Positions 44,756 through 52,638 of a stretch of 64,000 nt of DNA are shown here, in pieces; the stretch's first letter is position 1; each line of letters begins with the position of its first letter. The stretch comes from Candidatus Dechloromonas phosphoritropha (GTDB lineage Bacteria; Pseudomonadota; Gammaproteobacteria; Burkholderiales; Rhodocyclaceae), in contig JADKGN010000004.1 of the NCBI GenBank assembly GCA_016722705.1, positions 2,108,001-2,172,000 of the forward strand, given 5' to 3'. The position numbers and the translations under genes were made by a program. A model generated the notes under the pieces. The model made no database searches and was not told the origin of the DNA. It saw nothing but the letters and a program-made list of their open reading frames with translations.

Positions 44756-45391
44756 ATGGGCGGACGAGGCAGCGGGCGGAGGTATCAGGGCGGGAAGCGA
44801 ACGACCAGCGACATGCTGCGGCTGGATGTTCGACTGTTGCAGCGCAAGGAATGGCTGATGCCTGGACGGTTAATTGATCTGAACTGGTCGAGCAATGGCA
44901 CGGAGCGAGGTTCTATCAAAATGCGAACCGATGCCGACCACGTGACCCTGATTTACCGGAGCCGGAGCAATGGCGACGACTGGCAGCAGATGGAATACCC
45001 GGTGCGGCTGGCATGGACGGCCTGCAACCTGGGCGGCAAGCGGGCATGGTTTCTGTGTCCGAAGTGCGGGAAGCGCGTGGCGATCCTTTTCGGCGGCGCT
45101 GTGTTTGCCTGTCGGCACTGCCATAAGCTGAATTATCAGTGTCAGCGGGAAGCGAGCCATGATCGCGCCTCGCGGCGGGCTGATCGAATCAGGGAGCGGC
45201 TAGGCTGGGAGCCGGGCATATTGAACGGCAATGGCTCGAAGCCCAAGGGAATGCACTGGCGAACCTTTGAACGACTGACTGCCGAGCATGACGCCCATGT
45301 GGGCGTTTCGCTGGCCGGAATGATGAAGATGCTGGGGATAGTCGAGGGAGAGCTAGAAGCTGCTAACCGGCTGGCTGATCGGTACGAATGA
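44756..45391 (+). CDS. Zinc-ribbon hypothetical protein
   Basis: 211 residues: MGGRGSGRRYQGGKRTTSD start, then a four-cysteine zinc ribbon CPKCGKRVAILFGGAVFACR followed by HCHKLNYQCQREASHDRA. The region after it is basic (RRADRIRERLGWEPGIL). Found commonly in mobile islands; possibly nucleic-acid binding. Unknown function. Confidence 0.7.
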   Translation: MGGRGSGRRYQGGKRTTSDMLRLDVRLLQRKEWLMPGRLIDLNWSSNGTERGSIKMRTDADHVTLIYRSRSNGDDWQQMEYPVRLAWTACNLGGKRAWFLCPKCGKRVAILFGGAVFACRHCHKLNYQCQREASHDRASRRADRIRERLGWEPGILNGNGSKPKGMHWRTFERLTAEHDAHVGVSLAGMMKMLGIVEGELEAANRLADRYE

Positions 45392-45635
45392 ATCTGTTTC
45401 GCAAAAATACCCTGTGATCGATGTTGTTGGTCCCCTTGGACTGAATGTTGAACGCGGAGTTGCGCGCCACGTTGTTACCTTAGCGAACAAGGCTTAAAAA
45501 TTACGTAACAACTATCAGCCCGCCGTCGTGGCGGGTTTTTGATGTGCTCAATTAGGGCACAGACAGTGCGCTCGCGAGAAGCGAGATGAGGGGCATGTAA
45601 AGCATATAATCGTTATCTTCAGAAATTTGGCTTAT
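45392..45635. other. Intergenic region with terminator and promoter for the 2-TM cargo gene
   Basis: About 240 bases. It holds a terminator (45519-45541). The AT-rich stretch before 45636 probably holds the promoter for the two-TM gene. No gene seen. Confidence 0.45.
45519..45541 (+). terminator. Intrinsic terminator
   Basis: CCCGCC-GTCGT-GGCGGG followed by TTTTT. The hairpin nearly matches the one at 50139-50158 in the same element. Confidence 0.8.
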
Positions 45636-46258
45636 ATGTCTATCATCGATAAATTTGAAAAAGTACTCCTGCAGCCTTGGATTGGGGCGCTTCTAGCAAT
45701 TAGCACTTTGTTGGCGGGATCGCTTGCATCCTTCTTTACTAATGACATCAAGAACAATCTCTGGCCCGCGTTTATGGCCGGCAATTGCTCCTGGAAAGCC
45801 AGTGTGTTTTGGGTGTCCATTTTTTTTGTTGGGATACTGATTCATGGCACGCAATGGGCGCAGAACCGTGCTGTTGGCCGCGCAAGGAGCCAATTAGATA
45901 ACCAGGTTGAAGTCCTCAACTCAACTGTTCATCGCTTAGAGTCACTTCCTCCTGAAGATTTCTTGACGGCATATCAAGAGCTTGTGAGACGGGCTACAGC
46001 GGTAACGATAGCCGTCACAACGAATTCATCACTGCAAAACATCGAGCAGGGTATTCGCAATGTCTTGGGGGCGATTCTCGAAACAACCCAAAAATATGAT
46101 GGAACCAGCGACGGTGTCGACTATCACGCCAACATCATGATTTATCGACCCCAAGACAAAACGGAGGCGGCTTCCCCTATATTCATGCCAAACTGTAAGG
46201 AGAGGAAGCACCCTGACTATGATGGTTGTCTTGAGTTGGTGCTGCCTCTCTCAACTAG
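45636..46258 (+). pseudogene. Two-TM cytoplasmic-sensor-like cargo protein, 5' part
   Basis: The N-terminal 207 codons. There are two TM spans (LQPWIGALLAISTLLAGSLA and ASVFWVSIFFVGILIHGT), a coiled-coil-like linker (RSQLDNQVEVLNSTVHRLES) and the start of a cytoplasmic domain (ATAVTIAVTTNSSLQNIEQG ... YHANIMIYRPQ). The gene is cut at CTAG 46255-46258 by an IS1380-family element. Removing it joins LPLST-S-TCGDEFGPDGSVVPL in frame, giving a 373-residue protein with the part at 49443. TTG at 45627 is an alternative start. The domain after the TMs looks GAF-like by pattern; this is an inference. Confidence 0.75.
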
Positions 46259-46357
46259 CCCGAATTTTTCATAAAAGCAGGCGAATCTCGTTTAACCCAT
46301 TGATATAATTGGGGTTACGCCAATAACGCTTTGTAAGAAGCCTAAACGAGACCGCCC

Positions 46358-47707
46358 ATGGACAATTCTATCCCAACCCAGCTTCGCTTTCCCGCCAGCG
46401 CCGGATTTACGATCCGGGCAGAGTTTGACGGCGGGGCGATGTCCTCCGACTTTGGCGCACTCCTGTTGCGTGGCATCGACCTGCAAATCGGCCTGATTCC
46501 CCGCCTGGTCAGCGCGATTCACGACAAACGCCACGCCTCGTACATTGACCATCCGCTGGCCGACCTGCTTCGTCAGCGGATATTCCAGACCGCCAGCGGC
46601 TACGCCGACGGTAATGACGCCAACACGCTGCGGCGCGATCCGCTGTTCAAACTGGCGGTCGGTCGTGCCCCGCTGGGCGAGGGAAATGACCTGGCCTCCG
46701 GCCCCACGCTCTCCCGGCTCGAGAACAGCGTATCGCGCAAAGACATTTACCGCCTGGCCAAAAGCTTCGTCGACGCCTTCATCGCCAGCTACGCCCAAGC
46801 GCCTGCCGTGATCGTGCTGGATATGGATCACTCTGAGGATGCCACTCACGGGCAGCAGGAACTGGCGTTCTACAACCACCACTACGGCAATCATTGCTAC
46901 CTGCCGTTGTTCCTCTTCGAAGGACTCTCCGGGAAGCTGATCACCGCCGTCCTGCGTCCGGGCAAGCGTCCCACCGGTAAAGAGAATGCGGTCATCATCA
47001 AGCGCGTGCTGCACCTGCTCCGCCAGGCCTGGCCCGAGACCCACATCCTGCTGCGCGGGGATGGTCACTTCGCGAATCCCGAACTGATGACCTTGTGCGA
47101 GTCCGATCCGCATCTGGACTTTCTCTTCGGCCTGGCCGGCAACCAGGTGCTCTCGCCCAAGGCCGAGCCGCTGCTGAAGAAAGCCCGTGCGCTGCACCAG
47201 ACACACAGCGCCAACGCCCAGCGCCTGGGGAACGCCGAGCCTGCGGCGACACGACTGTACGACGATATCGAGTATCAGGCGGGCTCGTGGCCCAAGGCTT
47301 ACCGCGTGGTGGTCAAGGCCGAGGTGATGGCCTTGGGTGACAACCCGCGGTACGTGGTGACCTCGCTGTCCGACCCGACGCCTGATGTGCTTTACAAAGA
47401 GCTGTACTGTGCTCGAGGGCAGGACGAGAACTTCATCAAGGCGGTGAAGAACGACTTGGCCAGTGACCGGACCTCCGATCATGCCTTCCTCGCCAATCAC
47501 CTGCGGCTGTTCTATTCGTGTGCGGCGTATGGGTTGATTCACGGCTTGCGCGAGAACACGCTGGTGCATACGGAACTGGCCAAGGCGCAACCGCTGTCGA
47601 TTATCCTGAAACTCTTTAAGTTGGCGGTGCGCGTGGTGCAGTACAAGGATCGGATCAAGCTGTCCTTGCCTACGTCGTGTCCGATGAAGGGGTGCTGGCG
47701 CGGGTGA
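46358..47707 (+). pseudogene. IS1380-family transposase with C-terminal frameshift
   Basis: 449 residues. It begins MDNSIPTQLRFPASAGFTIR and has VIVLDMDHSEDATHGQQELA (first Asp), RGDGHFANPELMTLCESDPH (second Asp), and YCARGQDENFIKAVKNDLAS (Glu region). The frame ends KLSLPTSCPMKGCWRG. In the neighbouring frame the sequence continues as GVLARVTELLYLVPRP up to a stop at 47750, the usual family C-terminus. A one-base loss near 47687 therefore replaced the last about 20 residues. Activity is uncertain. Confidence 0.85.
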
Positions 47708-47970
47708 CCGAGTTGCTTTACCTCGTCCCGCGCCCGCCGGCGCCGGCCTGATCGACTCGGCGACGCCGTCTCATGCTGCCGACTCGAATCCGCTTGAGCG
47801 GAGGTGAGGTCTCGCCAGCGCTCTGTCCAGGGATCGATGGCGGCAGGGTGTGATGCCCAAAAGTTGGGGTATTTGGCCGATCGTGGCGGGTTGGCAGCAA
47901 AATTCGCAGCAAGCTGACTCGCATCACGGCTGGAATGGCACGACATTGACATCGCGCGGCGGGTTTATGA

Positions 47971-49419
47971 CATTCCATTACACACAAATTATTCAAAATT
48001 ACACTTTGAAGTTGAACTCGCGTCATAACGCATGAGCCTCTCTCGCGAATCTGATCCCGGCGGCGAAATCGACGACGCGTTGAAGGCCAAGCCAAAGGGT
48101 CTTCACCCCTGGCTCGCCATCGCCCTTGCGGGCCAGAAATCCGCCAAGCATCGCCACCAAGCGCACCACTTCATTGAGCCTGGGCGGCGTCTTGGGCACC
48201 TTCTTCCGATTCAGGATGTAAGCCGCTTGCCATTCGTCCTGCTCGAACAGCAAGGCCGCATCCAGGTCTGGGCAGGTACGGCCCAGGCGCATGAGTCGGG
48301 CAATCCGCCAAGCCACCACCATGAACAGCGCCAGCGCCCGTTCCAGCCGCGCCACGGTGCTCAACTGCAACGCCTCTACGCGGCAGCCGTTCTTGAGGAC
48401 ATGGAAGAACAGTTCGATCTCCCAGCGCGCCCGGTACCAGTCGATCAGTTCGGTCGCCGCTTCGAAAGAGTTAATCGGCCGATTGGTCAGCAGCCGCCAT
48501 TCCACCGGCTTCACGCCCTCGGGGGCACTTTCTTCTCGCGCCACCAGACAACTCACCTCGATCCGGCTCCCCTTGCCGTCGGAGACCGTCACCCGCTTTG
48601 CCCAGACTCGTTGCCGAACGTCCCGCGCCTTCTGTCCTTGCCGCGAAGGCATCGTGAAGCGGATGCCGCCGAGCGCTTCGCTGGCCAGGACCTCAGTCCA
48701 CAGCTTGCCGCCCTCGGGAAGCGCCCGATTGTGCTGGGAACGAATCAGCCAGTCGGCGGGATGCCCCAGCTCGCGGGCTTGCACCATCAGGGCCACGATG
48801 TCCGCCTCCCGATCCGCCACATACACCAGCCGGGTGTCCGGCATGCTGCTCGCCAACTCCGCGATGCGGGTGTAGCCCTCCGTCCAGCGGGTGCTTTCCA
48901 GCAGGCCACCTCGTTGGCCGCTCGCGTCCTTGGGTTCGCGTGCCCACATCCAGGCGTCCAGAACACCCAAGGGTTCACGCTGCGGACTGACCGCGTAGGT
49001 GGAATGCACGTACATCCCGCGTTGGGCTTCATACGAGAGCGGCCCCAGACCGGCAATGCGCTGACCATTGAAGTCGAGTTCCGTGGTGTCTTGGATGCAC
49101 AGCACCACCGGATGCACCCGCATGCGCGTTTCGGCGCTTCCCCAGTGCGAGGCCAGGATGGCTTCCCATTCGATGTCGTCCTGCGCAAAAAAACGATACG
49201 CCGCCTGGGTTTCCGCCCAGCCGCCGCAGGCTTGCGGGATACTGGCCATCGGATTGGCTGCCATGCGCTCCGCCAGCAGCACCGTGCGCTTGTCCAGACG
49301 CCGGTCGCCCAGGTCGATCGCCTTGAATTCTTCCGCTGCCCAACCCATCACATCCACCCAGCATTTCTTGTAAAGTCAGCATGTTACGCAGAGGTGTTGA
49401 AGTTGTGTGTAATGGGATG
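47971..49419 (-). mobile_element. IS4-family (IS50/Tn5-like) insertion sequence nested in the IS1380 right end
   Basis: Inverted repeats CATTCCATTACACACAA (47971) and, reverse-complemented at 49419, CATCCCATTACACACAA (16 of 17). GGTTTATGA is duplicated at 47962-47970 and 49420-49428; 9 bp is the typical Tn5/IS50-group duplication. The element is 1,449 bp. It landed in the right terminal repeat of the IS1380 element. Confidence 0.93.
48023..49357 (-). CDS. IS4-family (Tn5-like) transposase
   Basis: 444 residues: FKAIDLGDRRLDKRTVLLAE, SIPQACGGWAETQAAYRFFA, LCIQDTTELDFNGQR (first Asp), RLVYVADREADIVALMVQAR (second Asp) and IDWYRARWEIELFFHVLKNG (YREK signature with the catalytic Glu). Full length and apparently intact. 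Nested in the IS1380 element. Confidence 0.93.
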   Translation of the reverse strand: MDVMGWAAEEFKAIDLGDRRLDKRTVLLAERMAANPMASIPQACGGWAETQAAYRFFAQDDIEWEAILASHWGSAETRMRVHPVVLCIQDTTELDFNGQRIAGLGPLSYEAQRGMYVHSTYAVSPQREPLGVLDAWMWAREPKDASGQRGGLLESTRWTEGYTRIAELASSMPDTRLVYVADREADIVALMVQARELGHPADWLIRSQHNRALPEGGKLWTEVLASEALGGIRFTMPSRQGQKARDVRQRVWAKRVTVSDGKGSRIEVSCLVAREESAPEGVKPVEWRLLTNRPINSFEAATELIDWYRARWEIELFFHVLKNGCRVEALQLSTVARLERALALFMVVAWRIARLMRLGRTCPDLDAALLFEQDEWQAAYILNRKKVPKTPPRLNEVVRLVAMLGGFLARKGDGEPGVKTLWLGLQRVVDFAAGIRFAREAHAL

Positions 49420-49442
49420 GGTTTATGAAACATCCGGGCTAG

Positions 49443-49941
49443 CACCTGTGGTGATGAATTCGGCCCCGACGGTTCGGTGGTTCCCCTTGCGATATTGATT
49501 CCGAAAGACACCACACCTACTCGCAATAAAGACCTTGCAGTAAAGCATCCCATCCTGCCTGGTGCCCCGTGGGCATTTGTGAAAAAGGAGTTTGCCGGTT
49601 TTGCTGCAATCAGCGAGCTTAGCGATTGGTTAGATGCGCAAGGGTCAATGGATGAAAAAACAAAGAGAGATACTCGCTCCTACTTTGCTGAAGGGCCGGG
49701 AAAAAACATCGGTAGCTTTTTCTCAATGCCATTGTTACAACTGGCTGATGCTGCTACAGGAGTGCCTCTAGGCGTTCTGAACTTACACAGCACTAATGAA
49801 GGAATCGCGGAGGTAAAAGGCGCCGAACGGCTTAGTCCTCTACTTGAACCATTCCGGCAGTTATTGTCTATACTTGTCATCGTGCGGGAGACGTTGCTTG
49901 ATTCAGCTGCTCACGCAGAGAAGGAGAAACCAAATGAATGA
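49443..49941 (+). pseudogene. Two-TM cytoplasmic-sensor-like cargo protein, 3' part
   Basis: Continuation of the gene broken at 46258: TCGDEFGPDGSVVPLAILIP, VKHPILPGAPWAFVKKEFAG, YFAEGPGKNIGSFFSMPLLQ, ATGVPLGVLNLHSTNEGIAE and LSPLLEPFRQLLSILVIVRE. The pattern (GSFFSMPLL, GVLNLHS, then a closing helix) resembles a GAF ligand-binding domain. The stop overlaps the start of the 58-residue gene. Confidence 0.75.
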
Positions 49942-50110
49942 GCTACTTAAGCAGGTGCTACAAGGGCGTAGTGTTGAGCGGATGCTCCGTGACGAGGCAT
50001 CTGCAATCAAGCGCATTGGTGCCACCAAAGAGGAAAAAACGTTCGCCCCTCAAAAGTCTCATGGCTTCGTGACGGGGAAGATCATTCCTGTGCCGAAGAG
50101 CACCGCATAG
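49934..50110 (+). CDS. Small conserved-looking protein coupled to the two-TM gene
   Basis: 58 residues from ATG 49934, overlapping the preceding stop by eight bases: MNELLKQVLQGRSVERMLRD, KRIGATKEEKTFAPQKSHGF. Charged, no TM. Translational overlap implies a partner of the two-TM protein. Unknown function. Confidence 0.6.
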   Translation: MNELLKQVLQGRSVERMLRDEASAIKRIGATKEEKTFAPQKSHGFVTGKIIPVPKSTA

Positions 50111-50136
50111 GGAATAATCAGATTTTAGAGGTACGC

Positions 50137-50158
50137 AACCCGCCTTCGTGGCGGGTTT
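50137..50158 (+). terminator. Terminator at the right end of element A
   Basis: AACCCGCC-TTCGT-GGCGGGTTT, followed by GTCG. It ends the two-gene cargo operon. Confidence 0.75.
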
Positions 50159-50311
50159 GTCGTCTAATGAGGCACGGGAACATAAAATTATTCGCATCAC
50201 AACGTATCAGGTAAGCCCATGAAAAACGTGTACCCATGCGTGTACCCCCGCAAAAAATCGAATAACCAAAAGTCAGTAGTGGTGGGACTTTGTGCCTGCT
50301 ACTACTGATTT

Positions 50312-50420
50312 AAATCCAATTTGGAATGATTCTTCAGGCCGTTTCACGACGGCGCAGTGAACCAACAAAAGCCCCTATCCATGGGGCTTTTTAACGTCTT
50401 GCAATTGCATGTCGTATCAG
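50312..50420 (+). repeat. Attachment-region repeat between tandem elements A and B
   Basis: AAATCCAATTTGGAATGA, TTCAGGCCGTT, a terminator hairpin (50370-50395, AGCCCC-TATCCAT-GGGGCT-TTTTT) and TTGCATGTCGTATCAG (50405-50420) repeat the arrangement at 34410-34520. It looks like a diverged yicC tail and would be attR of element A and attL of element B. A third CGTATCAG is at 50203. Confidence 0.55.
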
Positions 50421-50515
50421 AAGGGCGCAGAACTTCCGTGTACCCAGACGTGTGCCCCTTGTGTTTATAGGTTGCAAATTTGAGCACACGAACTAATGCG
50501 GATTCCTGGGGCGAT

Positions 50516-51140
50516 ATGGGCAAGCTGACAGATATTGAGATTCGGGGCTGGATCAAGGCGGGCGAACGTTTTGAAGGCCGTGCCGATGGCGATGGCGATG
50601 GAGATGGCGATGGGCTATATCTTCGCTTCCGTGAAGGCGACACCGGCGCGTCATGGCGCTTTCGTTACCGCTTCGGCGGCAAGCAACGGGTAATGAATTT
50701 GGGCAGCTATGCAGCACTCTCGTTGGCCAACGCCCGCAAGACTGCACAAGAAATGGCGGCACGGGTATCACTTGGCTACGACGTTGCAGGCGAAAAACAA
50801 GAACGCAAGCGCGAAGCTGCCGCCAAGATCGAGGACGAAAAAAACGCTTGGACGGTTGCCAAACTGGCGGACGAATACTTTGAGCGGACGATTCTCGGGC
50901 ACTGGAAGCATCCCAACATCGTGCGATCCCCTATCGAGAAAGTCATCAAGCCCGCTATCGGCAAAATGAAAGCTGAGGACGTGCGCCCCCGAGACATTGA
51001 CGCCATGCTGCAAAGCGTCGTTAAGCGTGGTGCACCCACTGTGGCGAACGAAGTACTGCGCTGGTCAAAGCGGATATTCGATTTCGGTATCAAGCGGCAA
51101 GTGATCGAGATCAATCCGGCAAGTGCATTTGACCCTTCGG
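50516..51140 (+). pseudogene. Second integrase, N-terminal half only
   Basis: This is homologous to the integrase at 34606 (MGKLTDIEIRGWIKAGERFE, GKQRVMNLGSYAALSLANAR, KHPNIVRSPIEKVIKPAIGK). The homology ends at INPASAF; the catalytic half is gone and the frame ends at 51181. A GATGGC hexanucleotide has expanded near 50584-50610, giving DGDGDGDGDG where the intact integrase has GDGDG. Not functional as a recombinase. Confidence 0.9.
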
Positions 51141-51149
51141 GTAATACCG

Positions 51150-51515
51150 TTGCTGTCACGCATCAATCATCTCTGCGATGACTGCGTCGGGCCGGTGAGC
51201 GAGGAGGCGTTAGTTCGTGCCATTGTGTTCAGTAAATATCTCGAAAGCCATGCGCGGAGGATTTACAGCTACGCCACACGACCCGATATTGACGCGGCAA
51301 AGACCCTGCTCAAGCGACTGCAATCCGGGAAACTCATCAGCCCGTTCAAGGTGCGGGAAATTTACCGGGCCGGATGGACGGGACTCGAAACGCCAGCGAA
51401 GGCGCAGACAGCCATCGTGCTGTTGCAGGAATACGGGCATCTCACTGTGGAATCAGTTGAGACAGGCGGCAAGTCGACCAGTCAGTTCCATTGGATCAGG
51501 GGGGGCAAAGCATGA
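51150..51515 (+). pseudogene. DUF3987-type protein, C-terminal fragment
   Basis: HLCDDCVGPVSEEALVRAIV, FSKYLESHARRIYSYATRPD, LISPFKVREIYRAGWTGLET and TGGKSTSQFHWI match the end of DUF3987/YfjI-type primase-associated proteins. It directly follows the integrase stub, so an internal deletion of element B joined the two. Confidence 0.7.
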
Positions 51516-52093
51516 GCTACCTTGAACGACTGAAGCAAATTGAAGGGCAAAAGATATTCGCGCATATCCCTGAACCCGTACTGACAAAGCCGCCCAAAGC
51601 CCCTTTGGTCAGTTCTGTCAGTACCGCTCGAGGGGCATACATAAAAACGCAGACCCCGAATGTGGAAAGAGTGCAGGTTGCAAAAGTCGACGCTGGCGAG
51701 ACGGCGACCGCTTTCCTCTGCTGGCTGATTTACTACCCCGACCGTGATCCGCTGGAAGTGGCCTGCTGTTCCGATGCGACCGATGCTGAATTCCTTGCTA
51801 GCTATCCGGACGCAATCGCGGCAGAGCCGTTCAAGCCGACGATCCAGCAACCGTCCGTTCCCATGACTGCCGATGAAGAACATCCAATCTACGTTTGGCT
51901 GACGCTGATCGGAGAATCTGACCCGGCGGCCATTGCCGAAGTCTTGAGCCAGTGCCAGCGGGATGCGGATGCGGATGCGCGGGACTACTTCACCGGGCGG
52001 GCGGCGGCGGAACTGCCAAAGCCTGATCCATTTCCCGATGACCGGCGGCGCTGCCCGCAATGCCTGAAGTGCGGGGGCGGGTTTGCACGGTAG
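51512..52093 (+). pseudogene. Hypothetical element protein, C-terminal frameshift
   Basis: 193 residues from ATG 51512: MSYLERLKQIEGQKIFAHIP, TATAFLCWLIYYPDRDPLEV, FLASYPDAIAAEPFKP, ending RRRCPQCLKCGGGFAR. In the next frame the natural continuation LRGRVCTVAKPSGLVSANVG follows at about 52063, so a one-base shift has changed the cysteine-rich end. Layout parallels the gene at 43172. Confidence 0.7.
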
Positions 52094-52392
52094 CCAAGCC
52101 CAGCGGGCTGGTGTCGGCCAATGTGGGTTATAGGTCGCGCAATCAGCGTGCTTTGTGCCCGGTTTTCGCCTTCGATGAAGCGCTTCATGGCGCTACTTCG
52201 GAGAATATGTTGCCATTATCATATCCGGGCAGGGCTTTTTTCCACACTCTGGGCCATAAGCGGCCCGACAGTCGTTCGCCAGACCAGTCATTCGGGCGGC
52301 GCCTGCAATCTGATACCTGCCCCAAAACCTGAGCAAGCGAGGTGTGCGATTTTTCGGACCGGTGGCTCTCCCGGGTCTGATAAGATGCGCCG
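52094..52392. other. Debris at the right side of element B
   Basis: About 300 bases. The first about 60 carry the displaced C-terminus of the previous gene; the rest shows no gene I recognise. Confidence 0.4.
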
Positions 52393-52638
52393 ATGCCAAC
52401 GATCAGCAGTTTTTCGGTATCTTTATTCAGATGTTCTGTAGCGAACAAGCCCACCCCCCGGCACTTCCATGCGCTGTATGCCGAGTTCGAAGTGGAGATC
52501 GACATCCGCACTCTCGAAGTGCTGCGTGGCCGCCTGCTCGAATTGGGCGCCGTGACCTGGCCCAACGGGGCAGACCTCGACCCCGCTTGGTTATTTGACC
52601 AGGTGGCGGGCGGTAAAACGTGGTCTGTGCCTTTTTAG
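52393..52638 (+). pseudogene. DUF4160::DUF2442 chimeric remnant
   Basis: 81 codons. It begins like DUF4160 (MPTISSF..., HFHALYAEFEVEIDIRTLEV, LRGRL) and then switches to a DUF2442 C-terminus (LGAVTWPNGADLDPAWLFDQ). These two families normally form adjacent genes, so a deletion has fused them. Between MPTISSF and HFHALY the family-like FFGIFIQMFCSEQ reads in another frame, meaning two compensating indels. Non-functional remains of a small paired-gene module. Confidence 0.6.

Larger units (their letters stand above)
46259..49438. mobile_element. IS1380-family insertion with nested IS4/Tn5-like element
   Basis: Left inverted repeat CCCGAATTTTTCATAAA (46259) pairs with the right end, whose reverse complement is CCCGGATGTTTCATAAA (ending 49438); 15 of 17 bases match. 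CTAG flanks both sides (46255-46258 and 49439-49442) as the target duplication, and its removal restores the host frame. Without the nested IS and its duplication the element is 1,722 bp, normal for IS1380. Confidence 0.88.
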
